Of a stretch of 41,970 bases of DNA, positions 23,840 through 31,777 are shown in pieces. The position numbers and the translations under genes are program-made. The notes under the pieces were generated by a model. The model did no database searches, was not told the DNA's origin, and saw only the letters and a program-made list of their open reading frames with translations. The stretch comes from an uncultured bacterium (GTDB lineage Bacteria; Planctomycetota; Phycisphaerae; Phycisphaerales; SM1A02). Location: NCBI GenBank assembly GCA_903891095.1, contig CAITDI010000028.1, positions 1 through 41,970 of the forward strand, written 5' to 3'. Within the stretch, counting starts at the first letter, position 1. The number at the start of each line of letters is the position of its first letter.

Positions 23840-24787
23840 ATGGTGACCCGAGCACCCGACCCCACCAACGCGCAACGCGCGAAGACCGCCGCCCGATGGG
23901 CGATCGTCGTCGGCGTGGTCGGCTTCGGGCTCAAGCTCTGCGGCTGGCTGCTCACGGGTTCCGACGCGGTCTTCTCCGACGCGCTCGAGAGCATCGTGAA
24001 CATCATCGCGTCGATCGGCGCGTTCCTCGCGCTGCGCTACGCCGAGCAGCCGCCCGACGAGGAGCATCCCTACGGCCACGGCCCGATCGAATTCGTGAGC
24101 GCGCTCGCCGAGGGCGTGCTCGTCGCGGTCGCGGGCATGGTCGTGCTCACGCACTGCGCCGAGACGATCTACCACGGCAAGATCACCGTCGAGAAGCTCG
24201 ACCTCGGCGTGGCGTTCGTGCTCGCGAGCGCGGTCCTCAACGGCATCGCGGGTTTCGCGCTGCTGCGGATCGGCCGCGCGACCGGTTCCGCCGCGCTCGA
24301 GGGCGACGGCAAGCACCTGCTGTCGGACCTCTGGACCACGCTCGCGGTGCTGCTCGGACTCGTCGCGGTCTGGATCACGGGCAAGGGCTGGATCGACACC
24401 GCCGTCGCGGTCGGTGTCGGCGTGCTGCTCCTGGTCGTCGGCTCGCGGCTCGCGTTCTCCGGGCTTTCGTCGATCCTGGGGCAGCAGGATCCCGAGGATC
24501 ATCGCCGCATCGTGCGAATCCTCGACGCGCATCGCACGAGCAGCGATCCGCGCATCTGCTCCTACGCGTCGGTGCGACACCGCCACCAGGGGCGCGCGCA
24601 CTTCATCGACATGCATCTGCGCGTGCCGCGCACGATGACGGTGGTGGAATCGCACGACGTCGCGTCGGCCATCGAGCGCGAGGTGCTCGAGGCCGTCGGC
24701 GAAGGCACGGCAACCGCGCACATGGAGCCGTGCGGCGACGCCGCGTGCGCGAACTGCGCCAAGTACTCCGGGCGAACCCCGGCATGA
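23840..24787 (+). CDS. Cation diffusion facilitator (CDF) family metal transporter
   Basis: A 315-residue CDF antiporter, normally exporting Zn2+, Fe2+, Co2+ or Mn2+ from the cytoplasm in exchange for protons. Six membrane spans are visible between residues about 20 and 210. Family sites: SDALES in TM2 (46-51), HPYGHGPIEF in the TM2-TM3 loop (76-85) and DGKHLLSD in TM5 (156-163). The C-terminal cytoplasmic domain (about 220-300) includes HFIDMHLRVPRTMTVVESHD, typical of the regulatory dimer domain. The tail adds three Cys (EPCGDAACANCAKY) as a possible extra metal site. Its stop overlaps the start of the next gene in ATGA. Metal specificity cannot be read from the sequence alone. Confidence 0.93.
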   Translation: MVTRAPDPTNAQRAKTAARWAIVVGVVGFGLKLCGWLLTGSDAVFSDALESIVNIIASIGAFLALRYAEQPPDEEHPYGHGPIEFVSALAEGVLVAVAGMVVLTHCAETIYHGKITVEKLDLGVAFVLASAVLNGIAGFALLRIGRATGSAALEGDGKHLLSDLWTTLAVLLGLVAVWITGKGWIDTAVAVGVGVLLLVVGSRLAFSGLSSILGQQDPEDHRRIVRILDAHRTSSDPRICSYASVRHRHQGRAHFIDMHLRVPRTMTVVESHDVASAIEREVLEAVGEGTATAHMEPCGDAACANCAKYSGRTPA

Positions 24788-26394
24788 CGGCGCGCGCTCG
24801 GATCGCGATCCTCGCATGCATTGCGGCGCTCGCGTGCGCGTGCGGCATCGCGCGCGCCGCCGACGAACCGCCTGTGCTGCGCTGGGGCGCGGATCCCTCC
24901 GGCGGCGCGCCGTTCGCGTTCTTCGATCCCGACGACCCTGACCATGTGATCGGCTTCGAGGTCGACATCATGGACGAGCTCGCGCGGCGCCTCGGCCGGA
25001 AACCCGAGCTCGTGCGCGCCGACTGGCTCGCGCTCGTCGACGCGCTGCAGGCAGGCCGCTGCGACGTGATCATGAACGGCTTCGAGATCACCGCCGAACG
25101 CGCGGAGGTCGCGCGCTTCAGCGTGCCGTACTTTCGGTTTGCGCAGCAGATCGTGGTGCGCAAGGCCGACGCTGCGCCTACGCAGTCGCGCGTGCACGGC
25201 CTCGCCGATCTCGCGGGCAAGCGCGTCGCGGTCCTCAACGGCTCGCAGTCGATCGAGGCGCTGAAGGCAGCGGGTTTCGCCGACGACGCGATCATGCAGT
25301 ACGACGACAGCCTCGCGCCGTACACCGAGGTGCGCCTTGGCCGCGCCGACGCGGCGGTCGCCGAGTCGATCATCGCCGCGTACTACGCGTCGTCGGATCC
25401 CGAACTCGCGCTCGTGCCTGAGACCTTCGCGCCCGGCAACTACGCCGCAGTCACGCGCACCGCCGATCGCGAACTCGGCGAGTCGATCGACCGCGCGTTG
25501 CGCGAGATGCAGGCCGACGGCGCGCTCGGCGAGATCCTCGCGCGCTGGGGTTTGCTCGACGAAACGCAGGCTGAACTCGGCACCAAGCCAGGTCGCCCGC
25601 AGCAAGTGCTCGCGTCCGCTCGCGGAAAGCGCAGCGGTGGCTTCGACGCCGTGCGCGCCGTCGCGCCCGCGGTGCTCGAGGGCGCGGGAGTGACCATCGC
25701 GCTCACCGCGATCGCGATGCCGCTTGCGACGGTGGCGGGGCTCTTCCTCGCGCTCGGTCGGATCTCGCCGCGCGCATCGCTGCGACGCGCGTCGCTCGCG
25801 TACGTGTCGGTCATGCGCGGAACACCGCTGCTCGTGCAGATCTTCCTCGTGTACTTCTCGCTGCCGCCGCTCGGGCAGTGGATCTTCGCGGCAAGCCCGG
25901 GACTCGTGCAGTCCGCGCTCGCGCTCGTCGGCGGCGCGGGATTCCTCACGCTGCCGCCGCTCTTCGTCGGCGCGCTCTGCCTCGCGGCCAACTACGCGGC
26001 GTACGAAGCCGAGGTCCATCGCGCGGGAATCGAAGCCGTCCCGCGCATCCAGTGGGACGCCGCGCGCGCGCTCGGGCTCAGTCGCGCGCAGACGATCCGC
26101 CATGTGATCGTGCCGCAAGGCGTGCGCATCGCGCTGCCCGCGATCGTGAACGACCTCAACAGCCTCATCAAGGACAGCTGCCTCGTGAGCGTGATCGGCG
26201 TGACGGATCTCCTCAGCGTCTGCCTCGGCATCGGCAAGTCGCGCTTCGATGTGCCCGAGATGCTCGCGATTGCGGCCGCGCTGTATCTCGTGATCTCGAT
26301 CGCGGGCGATGTGCTCGGCGCCTGGCTCGAACGAAGGCTTCGTGCGCGCGGATTTGGCGCGGTCGAGGGGCACGCGAAGGGAGCGCATCCATGA
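24784..26394 (+). CDS. Fused substrate-binding protein and permease of a polar amino-acid ABC transporter
   Basis: A 536-residue fusion. Residues 1-25 are a signal peptide (ILACIAALACACGIARA, possibly lipidated). About 26-270 are a type 3 solute-binding protein (PF00497): GFEVDIMDEL, CDVIMNGFEITAERAEV, FSVPYFRFAQQIVV, LAGKRVAVLNGSQSIE. About 295-520 are the membrane permease of the HisM/GlnP type: SVMRGTPLLVQIFLVYFSL, then the EAA-like coupling loop (about 409-446; GIEAVPRIQWDAARALGLSR, HVIVPQGVRIALP). The fused layout puts the receptor on the extracytoplasmic side, next to the channel. The start overlaps the CDF stop (ATGA) and the stop overlaps the ATPase start (ATGA), so all three are co-translated. 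The substrate is probably an amino acid, not specified further. Confidence 0.92.
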   Translation: MTARARIAILACIAALACACGIARAADEPPVLRWGADPSGGAPFAFFDPDDPDHVIGFEVDIMDELARRLGRKPELVRADWLALVDALQAGRCDVIMNGFEITAERAEVARFSVPYFRFAQQIVVRKADAAPTQSRVHGLADLAGKRVAVLNGSQSIEALKAAGFADDAIMQYDDSLAPYTEVRLGRADAAVAESIIAAYYASSDPELALVPETFAPGNYAAVTRTADRELGESIDRALREMQADGALGEILARWGLLDETQAELGTKPGRPQQVLASARGKRSGGFDAVRAVAPAVLEGAGVTIALTAIAMPLATVAGLFLALGRISPRASLRRASLAYVSVMRGTPLLVQIFLVYFSLPPLGQWIFAASPGLVQSALALVGGAGFLTLPPLFVGALCLAANYAAYEAEVHRAGIEAVPRIQWDAARALGLSRAQTIRHVIVPQGVRIALPAIVNDLNSLIKDSCLVSVIGVTDLLSVCLGIGKSRFDVPEMLAIAAALYLVISIAGDVLGAWLERRLRARGFGAVEGHAKGAHP

Positions 26395-27023
26395 CCCGCG
26401 GCGCGAATGCACTGCGCGCATTGCTCGAGGTGCGCGGCCTGCGCGCGGCGCGCGGTGGCCGCGAGGTCTTGCGCGGCGTGAGCTTCGACGTCGCTGCGGG
26501 AGAGCGCGTCGTCGTGCTCGGCGCGAACGGCTCTGGAAAGACGACGCTGCTGCGCGCGATCGCGGGGCTCGATGCGGTGGACGGCGGCGAGGTTCGTGCG
26601 GAGGGCGTTGGCTTCGTGCTGCAGCAGGGCGCGCTGTTTCCGCATCTCTCGGTGCTGCAGAACACGCTGCTCGCGCTGCGCGTGGTGAAGGGGATGGCGA
26701 ACGACGACGCGTTGCGCGCTGCGAAGGCCGCGCTCGCGCGCGTCGCGATCGAGCGATTCGATGCGATGCCGCACGAGCTTTCGGGCGGTCAGCAGCAACG
26801 CGTCGCGATCGCGCGTGCGCTTGCGCTCGAGCCGCGCGTCCTGTTGCTCGACGAGCCGACGAGCGCGCTCGATCCCGCGGCGACGAAGGACATCGAGGAG
26901 ACGCTGCGCGCGCTGAGCGCGACGGGGATCGCGATCCTGATCGTGACGCACGACATGCCGTTCGCCGAAAGCGTCGCGACGCGCACGGTGACGCTGCGCG
27001 ACGGCGTCGTGGAAACGCGCTGA
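26391..27023 (+). CDS. ABC transporter ATP-binding protein (polar amino-acid type)
   Basis: A 210-residue ATPase that powers the fused binding-protein/permease encoded just upstream (4-nt overlap, ATGA). Motifs: Walker A GANGSGKT (44-51), Q-loop GFVLQQGALFPHLSV (about 77-91), signature LSGGQQQR (130-137), Walker B VLLLDEPTSALDP (about 150-162) and the switch His in VTHDM. It is about 30 residues shorter than most GlnQ/HisP proteins; the loss lies between Walker A and the Q-loop and at the C-terminus, while all catalytic motifs remain. It probably forms a homodimer on the cytoplasmic side. Last gene of the run; convergent with rsmE, 21 nt away. Confidence 0.93.
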   Translation: MTRGANALRALLEVRGLRAARGGREVLRGVSFDVAAGERVVVLGANGSGKTTLLRAIAGLDAVDGGEVRAEGVGFVLQQGALFPHLSVLQNTLLALRVVKGMANDDALRAAKAALARVAIERFDAMPHELSGGQQQRVAIARALALEPRVLLLDEPTSALDPAATKDIEETLRALSATGIAILIVTHDMPFAESVATRTVTLRDGVVETR

Positions 27024-27044
27024 ATTCAGGCAATTTCGCCGAAC

Positions 27045-27782
27045 TCACGCACGCAGCAGGACCGCCGCCGCGACCGCCGCCATCTCGACGCGCATCACGC
27101 ATGGTCCGAGCGACACGACCGACGCGCCGAGCGCGCGCAATGTCGCGAGCTCGCCGTCCTCGAAGCCGCCCTCAGGTCCGATGAAGACCGTGCGCGGCTG
27201 CGTCGGCGCAAGCGTGCCTCGCCACGCGGCGATGTCGACCGCATCCGACGTGTGCGCGGCCGCGATCGCCGCGCCGCGCGCGAGCTCCGCGCGCGCCACC
27301 GCCTCGAGCGCGCCGCCTGCGATCAGCTCGGGCATCCACGCGCGCTTGGCGACCTTCGTCGCCTCGGCCAGGATGCGCTGCCACCGTTCGCCGCGATCGA
27401 GCTTGTCGGCGTCGACCACGCTGCGCGCGCATTCGATCGGCACGAGCCGCGAGACGCCCGCCTGCGTGCAGAGGTCGAGCAGCGTCGACAGGCGGTCGCC
27501 CTTCGGCACCGCAAAGGCAATCGTCGTCTCCGGCGCAAGCGGGGGAGCGTCGCTGCGCTCGAGCACCTCGACCAGCATCTCGCCCGTGCGCGCGCGCTGT
27601 TCGCTGATCTGCGCGCGCGCGATGGTCCCGCGTCCGTCGAAGAGCGTGAGCATGTCGCCCGCACCGAGCCGTCGCGCGCCAAACGCGTGGCGCGCCTCGT
27701 CGCGACCAACGGGCGCGGCCTCGCCGACCATCGGCACGAAATCGACATGAAGCCAAAGCGAGGACATCGTCGGCGAGGACAT
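27045..27782 (-). CDS. rsmE: 16S rRNA (uracil-1498-N3)-methyltransferase RsmE
   Basis: A 245-residue SPOUT-fold enzyme that methylates U1498 of 16S rRNA with SAM. An N-terminal PUA-like region (HAFGARRLGAGDMLTLFDG, about 32-51) is followed by TTIAFAVPKGDRLSTLLD, a CxQAGVSRLVPIECARSVV stretch and the SAM knot signature FIGPEGGFEDGELATLRALG (about 204-223) and SLGPCVMRVEMA. The last motif usually reads LGxRILRxETA, so the Thr is replaced while the Glu is kept. The start at 27782 is preferred because TAGGCT stands 6 nt before it; an internal Met lies at residue 6. Length is normal for the family. Confidence 0.92.
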   Translation of the reverse strand: MSSPTMSSLWLHVDFVPMVGEAAPVGRDEARHAFGARRLGAGDMLTLFDGRGTIARAQISEQRARTGEMLVEVLERSDAPPLAPETTIAFAVPKGDRLSTLLDLCTQAGVSRLVPIECARSVVDADKLDRGERWQRILAEATKVAKRAWMPELIAGGALEAVARAELARGAAIAAAHTSDAVDIAAWRGTLAPTQPRTVFIGPEGGFEDGELATLRALGASVVSLGPCVMRVEMAAVAAAVLLRA

Positions 27783-27788
27783 CTCCGC

Positions 27789-27794
27789 AGCCTA
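27789..27794 (-). promoter_or_regulatory. TAnnnT -10-like element (TAGGCT)
   Basis: Read on the minus strand, TAGGCT ends 6 nt before the rsmE ATG at 27782. The bases between (GCGGAG) also contain a GGAG too close to serve well as a Shine-Dalgarno. Confidence 0.4.
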
Positions 27795-27834
27795 TCGCGA
27801 AAGCAATGCGCGTCGACAACGCCGCGCGCGATGC

Positions 27835-27904
27835 TCGCAAAGCAACGACCCGAAAGGCAACAACTCAAGAACAACGACCCAAAAGCAACAACCCAAAAAC
27901 AACA
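27835..27904 (-). repeat. Degenerate tandem repeat, GGGT(T/C)GTTG(T/C)TTT on the minus strand
   Basis: On the minus strand about five imperfect 13-16 nt units follow one another, each close to GGGTTGTTGTTTT. The stretch is strongly G/T skewed on that strand and begins directly after the hairpin at 27905-27930, so it forms a long T-rich tail behind the tRNA terminator. Confidence 0.75.
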
Positions 27905-27930
27905 ACCCTCGGCGCATGCGCACCGAGGGT
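27905..27930 (-). terminator. Probable terminator downstream of tRNA-Ala
   Basis: ACCCTCGG (27905-27912) pairs with CCGAGGGT (27923-27930) around a loop that contains GCATGC. Read on the minus strand the hairpin is followed by TGTTGTTTTTGGG. It lies about 83 nt after the 3' end of the tRNA. Confidence 0.65.
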
Positions 27931-28013
27931 CATCGATTTCGGGGTCCTGAGGCTCCGACGGGCGACGGACTCGTCACCAGAGGAAGCAGCCGCAGCTGCG
28001 ACCGCTCAGGCAA

Positions 28014-28086
28014 TGGAGCGTACCGGGATCGAACCGGTAACCTATGCCTTGCAAAGGCATCGCTCTCCCAGTTGAGCTAACGCCCC
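28014..28086 (-). tRNA. tRNA-Ala, anticodon TGC
   Basis: A 73-nt cloverleaf folds on the minus strand. The acceptor stem GGGGCGT/ACGCTCC includes one G-U pair; the D-arm stem is GCTC/GAGC; the anticodon stem ATGCC/GGCAT carries loop TTTGCAA with anticodon TGC; the T-arm is ACCGG-TTCGATC-CCGGT; the discriminator base is A. The 3' CCA is not encoded (TTG follows). The tRNA stands alone, not in an rRNA operon. Confidence 0.97.
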
Positions 28087-28098
28087 GAGAGGGTCGCG

Positions 28099-28104
28099 AG
28101 TATA
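28099..28104 (-). promoter_or_regulatory. Likely -10 element of tRNA-Ala (TATACT)
   Basis: Read on the minus strand, GCTATACT lies 12 nt before the 5' end of the mature tRNA, giving a leader of only about 5 nt. It also fits TAnnnT. No clear -35 box. Confidence 0.55.
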
Positions 28105-28157
28105 GCCGAAGCCCGCGCGCATTTCCGCACTCGATTCCGTGAACCGTCATCCATGAA

Positions 28158-28186
28158 ACAGGCTCCGTCGCAACGACGGAGCCTGT
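28158..28186 (-). terminator. 13-bp perfect hairpin after the SH3b gene
   Basis: ACAGGCTCCGTCG (28158-28170) pairs exactly with CGACGGAGCCTGT (28174-28186) over a 3-nt loop. On the minus strand it lies 30 nt after the stop at 28217 and is followed by a short TTTC tail. Probably a Rho-independent terminator with a weak T-tract. Confidence 0.7.
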
Positions 28187-28216
28187 GGTGCTTTCGGAGC
28201 GTTCGGCCTGCTCGGC

Positions 28217-29671
28217 TTACTTGTTCGAATCTTCGGTCGACGCCGGCTTCGCAGCCTCGGGCGTGACGACCTTGGTCTGGTTCTTCGCGTCAAAGACCGC
28301 GATGCTGATCGGCGTGATGATGTCGCGGCGCAGGCTCTCGTCGAACTGACGACCGCCGTTGACGCCGACGAGGAGGCCGAGCATCGACGACAGCTGGTGC
28401 GACGGATCCTCGCGGAGGTACGCGACCGTGTAGCCGCTCACCGGATCCTGGAGGCGATAGAGGCGGGGGAGGCGCTCGCCGTCGTAGACGAGCGACGCGT
28501 TGAGGATGCCGACCGCATCGTTCGCCTGGCGCGCGCGTAGCCACAGCTCGAGGTCGGTCGCCTCCTGCTTGTGGACCTGCTCGCGCGACGCGACTTCCTT
28601 GGTCTTCTCCTTGATCGAGCGGAGCTCGATGACCTGCGTCAGCTGGATCGAACGAAGGCGCGCGCTCTGGCGCGTGACCTTGGTCGCGTCGGCGTCTTCG
28701 GCGATGCCGACGAAGCCAGCGTGGAGTTCCTGCAGGTCGCCGATCGAGCACGCGTCGCGGTTGGTGGCCTGCCACTTCTTCTCGAGTTCCTCGAGCTTGG
28801 CGCGGACGACCTGCTGCGACGGATTCGGCTTGACCTCGACGGTCTTCGTGGTCGTCGTCTTGGTGGTCAGGACCTTCTTGGTCGACGTGGTCTTGGTCGC
28901 GTCGTTCGCGGGCGCGGTCTCGCCGGTCTTGAGATCAACGACGGGCGTGCCGGGCTGCGCGGGATTCGCGTTGGTCGGCTGCGTGCCTTCGATGGTCTCG
29001 GTGGTGCCGACGTTGCCGGTGTTGTTCGCGGTGTTCGTCGCGGCCGGCTTCGCGCTGTTCGCACTGGTCGAGTTCTGCTTCGGCGCGTCCTTGGCGGTGA
29101 TCGCGGAGTCCGCGATCCAACCCGAGGTCTTGCCGCTCAGCGGAACGCTGTAGAACGTGTCGCGCTCGCCCTTGATCACCTGCAGCACGCTGAGCTCGTC
29201 GCCCGCGGCGAGGAAGCCGATCGGCTTCCAGCTGCGCTCGGGGTTGAAGTCGGCGTCGCCGTTCGGCGCATTCACCTGTGCGCGGCCGCTGATCTTGATG
29301 GTCTTGCCGTCTGCGGAGAGCGTCACGGCAGGCGTGCCCTGCACGTAGCCGGTCCATCCGTCGAACGACGCGCCTTCGGTGCGCACGCGCACCCAGCCGG
29401 TCTGCTTCTCGATCACGGTCACGGTCGCGCCGCGCGAGATGAGGCCGAACGGATAGCCGCTCTCGGCGTTCGGAGCCGAGCGCACGAGCGTGTCGCTCGC
29501 GGTGACGGTTGCTTCGAAGGTCTGATTCGACTGCGGCGCCGTCGTGGTCGGCGTGGACTGCGCCGAAGCGCTCGTCTCAAGCGTGCTGAAGGCGAGCGGG
29601 GCGAAGACGAGAACGCTGGTGGAAACAGCGGTGGAGAGCGCGAGACGCGCGAATGGCAGACGGTTGCTCAT
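28217..29671 (-). CDS. Secreted protein with two bacterial SH3-like domains
   Basis: A 484-residue exported protein. The signal peptide runs to about residue 38 (cleavage near SASAQ). Residues about 52-112 are a bacterial SH3 domain (VTASDTLVRSAPNAESGYPF, VTVIEKQTGWVRVRT, FDGWTGYV). A second, more divergent one follows at about 117-192 (GFLAAGDELSVLQVIKGERD, SGWIADSAI). A Thr/Ala/Asn-rich linker (about 193-290, with TKTTSTKKVLTTKTTTTK) leads to a helical C-terminal region (VRAKLEELEKKWQATNRDAC; SIGDLQELHAGF). SH3b domains commonly bind peptidoglycan peptides, so a cell-wall-associated role is plausible; no hydrolase domain is seen. Divergent from the TolC-like gene with 118 bp between the starts. 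Confidence 0.82.
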   Translation of the reverse strand: MSNRLPFARLALSTAVSTSVLVFAPLAFSTLETSASAQSTPTTTAPQSNQTFEATVTASDTLVRSAPNAESGYPFGLISRGATVTVIEKQTGWVRVRTEGASFDGWTGYVQGTPAVTLSADGKTIKISGRAQVNAPNGDADFNPERSWKPIGFLAAGDELSVLQVIKGERDTFYSVPLSGKTSGWIADSAITAKDAPKQNSTSANSAKPAATNTANNTGNVGTTETIEGTQPTNANPAQPGTPVVDLKTGETAPANDATKTTSTKKVLTTKTTTTKTVEVKPNPSQQVVRAKLEELEKKWQATNRDACSIGDLQELHAGFVGIAEDADATKVTRQSARLRSIQLTQVIELRSIKEKTKEVASREQVHKQEATDLELWLRARQANDAVGILNASLVYDGERLPRLYRLQDPVSGYTVAYLREDPSHQLSSMLGLLVGVNGGRQFDESLRRDIITPISIAVFDAKNQTKVVTPEAAKPASTEDSNK

Positions 29672-29678
29672 GCGCGGG

Positions 29679-29684
29679 ATCGTA
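29679..29684 (-). promoter_or_regulatory. TAnnnT -10-like element (TACGAT)
   Basis: Read on the minus strand, GTTACGAT ends 7 nt before the ATG at 29671, with no Shine-Dalgarno. Confidence 0.45.
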
Positions 29685-29775
29685 ACGATTCACGTGCGCG
29701 CCGTCTGCTCGGCGGGCGTGCAAGTTCGCCGCGAAAAAGCCGCGCCGCGACAAGCCGCCGAACGGGCGGTCGAGA

Positions 29776-29781
29776 TACGAT
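29776..29781 (+). promoter_or_regulatory. TAnnnT -10-like element (TACGAT)
   Basis: GATACGAT ends 8 nt before the ATG at 29790; the bases between are CCGCCCCC, with no Shine-Dalgarno. The same hexamer serves the divergent gene at 29671. Confidence 0.45.
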
Positions 29782-29789
29782 CCGCCCCC

Positions 29790-31619
29790 ATGCGCAATCG
29801 CCCGACCGTGATCGTTCGCCGCCTCTTCATCGCCACGCTCGCGACGGCTCTGCCCGCCGCGTGCCGTTCGCCGCTCAGCGAGTCGGCGGTGGACATGGCC
29901 GGCGTCCAGCAGGAAGCCGCGATGGGCGATCGCTTCGAAGCCGCGATCAAGGAGAGCACCGAGCGCCAGGTCGCCAAGGCGCCGGCCACTCCATCCGCGC
30001 CGGTCGGCAAGTCGGAGACCGATGTCGACCGCATGCTTTCCGCGCGCCGCGACGAACTCAACGCGACCGGCCCGCAGTCCGCCTCGCTGTCGGCGGTCAC
30101 CGGCGTGGTGTCGCTCAGCACGGAAACCCCTGCGCGCGTGATGCTTTCGCTGCAGAGCGCGATCGAGGCGGCGGTCAAGAACAACCTCGATGTCCAGACC
30201 GCGCGCCTCGGCCAGTCGATCAACCAGGCCGACCTCGACCGGGCCGACGCGGCGTTCGACTGGGTCGTCGGCGCGGGCGCGGGCTTCCGCCGGGTCGACC
30301 AGCCTTCGGTCGGCATCCTCTTCCCGGGTTCGGGCGGGACGACCACCGTCATCCCGAGCGTCAGCAACCAGCGCAACTGGAACTTCGGCGGATCGCTCGG
30401 CAAGGCCACGACTTCGGGCGGCCAGTTCCAGATCTCCGCCGAGACCAATCGCCTCGACAACCTGACCGACGGCGTCTACACGCCCGATCCGGCATGGTCG
30501 AGCGCGGTCCACCTCGGGTTCACCCAGCCGCTCCTCCGCGGCTTTGGCAGCGACGTCGCGCTCTCGCAGGTCCGCCTCGCGGAGAACAACGACCGCCTCG
30601 CGATCGAGGAACTGCGCGCCCGCCTGCTCGACGTCGTCGCCCAGACCCAGCAGGGCTACTGGCAGCTGGTGTCGGCCCGCGCGCGCCTCGTCAGCGCCGA
30701 GTGGCTCGTCAAGGTCGGCGAGGAAGTGCGCGATGTCCTCGCCAAGCGCCGCGAGTTCGATACCACCGTCGCCCAGTACGCGAACGCCGTCGCCACCGTC
30801 GAGTCACGCAAGGCGCTCGTGCTCGAGGCGCGCCGCCGACTGTCCGAGGCGGGCAACGCGCTCAAGGCCGTCATCAACAGCCCCGATCTTCCGGTCGGCG
30901 GCGAGGTGGACGTCGTCCCGAGCGACGCGCCGAGCCAGGCTGATTTCTCCGCGAACCTCCGCCAGTCGCTCGACACGGCGTTCGCCAACTCGCCGCGCAT
31001 CAAGCAGGCGCTCATCGGCATCGACAGCGCCTCGATCGGCGTGACCGTCGCCGACAACGGCCGCCTGCCGCAGCTCGACCTCGCGACCGACGTGTCGTGG
31101 TTCGGCCTGCGCGACTCGTGGAGCGATTCCGCGAGCGACATCACCGACGGCGACTATGTGAACTACGCCGCCGCGCTGCAGTTCAGCCAGGCGCTCGGCA
31201 ACCGCGCCGCCGAGGCGTCGTACCTCGAGGCGCGCCTGCGCCGCTCGCAGGCCGTCGTCGCGTACGACCGCGCCGTGCAGGGCACCGTGCTCGCGGTCAA
31301 GAACGCGCTCATCGACTGCGTGTCGTTCCGCCAGCTGGTCGAGCAGAACCGCACGTTCCGTCTCGCGCAGGCGGAGAACCTGCGCGCGCTCCTCGTCGAC
31401 GAGAAGACCCTCGCCGCGCTCACGCCGGAGTTCCTGCAGCTCAAGTTCCAGCTGCAGAACGGCCTCGCGCAGGCGGAGGACCAGTACTTCGCATCGCTCG
31501 TCGGCTACCAGAGCGCGCTCGCCGCGCTCCAGCAGGCGACCGGCACGGGCCTCGAGGCGAACCGCATCGAGTTCAACCCACCGATGCCGCCGAAGGAACT
31601 CGACATCACGCGCCCGTGA
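29790..31619 (+). CDS. TolC-family outer membrane efflux protein (OEP), probable lipoprotein
   Basis: A 609-residue member of the outer membrane efflux family (PF02321), trimeric channels that take substrates from inner-membrane pumps across the periplasm. The N-terminal signal ends at a weak lipobox (LPAAC, Cys 25). About residues 115-330 and 375-595 are the two OEP repeats: LQSAIEAAVKNNLDVQTARLG, FTQPLLRGFG, VRLAENNDRLAIEELRARLL and, in the second, ANSPRIKQALIGIDSASIGV, LPQLDLATDVSWFGLRDS, VQGTVLAVKNALIDCVSFRQ. It is longer than E. coli TolC mainly by an N-terminal low-complexity linker (about 26-105). No pump or membrane-fusion gene is adjacent, so partners are unknown. Palindromic repeat elements begin 42 nt after the stop. 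Confidence 0.88.
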   Translation: MRNRPTVIVRRLFIATLATALPAACRSPLSESAVDMAGVQQEAAMGDRFEAAIKESTERQVAKAPATPSAPVGKSETDVDRMLSARRDELNATGPQSASLSAVTGVVSLSTETPARVMLSLQSAIEAAVKNNLDVQTARLGQSINQADLDRADAAFDWVVGAGAGFRRVDQPSVGILFPGSGGTTTVIPSVSNQRNWNFGGSLGKATTSGGQFQISAETNRLDNLTDGVYTPDPAWSSAVHLGFTQPLLRGFGSDVALSQVRLAENNDRLAIEELRARLLDVVAQTQQGYWQLVSARARLVSAEWLVKVGEEVRDVLAKRREFDTTVAQYANAVATVESRKALVLEARRRLSEAGNALKAVINSPDLPVGGEVDVVPSDAPSQADFSANLRQSLDTAFANSPRIKQALIGIDSASIGVTVADNGRLPQLDLATDVSWFGLRDSWSDSASDITDGDYVNYAAALQFSQALGNRAAEASYLEARLRRSQAVVAYDRAVQGTVLAVKNALIDCVSFRQLVEQNRTFRLAQAENLRALLVDEKTLAALTPEFLQLKFQLQNGLAQAEDQYFASLVGYQSALAALQQATGTGLEANRIEFNPPMPPKELDITRP

Positions 31620-31660
31620 GGTGACGTGGCGTGGCATGACATGACATGCATGACATGACG

Positions 31661-31777
31661 GGGTGCCCTTGGTCCGGCCAGTCGAGGGGTGCGGTGTGTC
31701 ACATCCACCATCACGGCCGAGACCGAGGGTGGGGGCGACACGACTCGGCCCTCGAGTCTCCTGACGCCACGTGAAAT
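31661..31777 (+). repeat. Partial copy (left arm) of the 195-bp palindromic element
   Basis: It starts GGGTGCCCTTGGTCCGGCCA and follows the full copy at 31778 almost base for base through ACCGAGGGTGGGGG. It then retains only a short centre and part of the inner right arm, and ends. The full copy begins immediately after it, so the two form a direct repeat with period 117 bp. Confidence 0.88.

Noticed and set aside
27806-28075. An 89-codon frame upstream of and across the tRNA
   Set aside because: It runs through the low-complexity repeat, the terminator and the antisense of tRNA-Ala, so it is not a gene.
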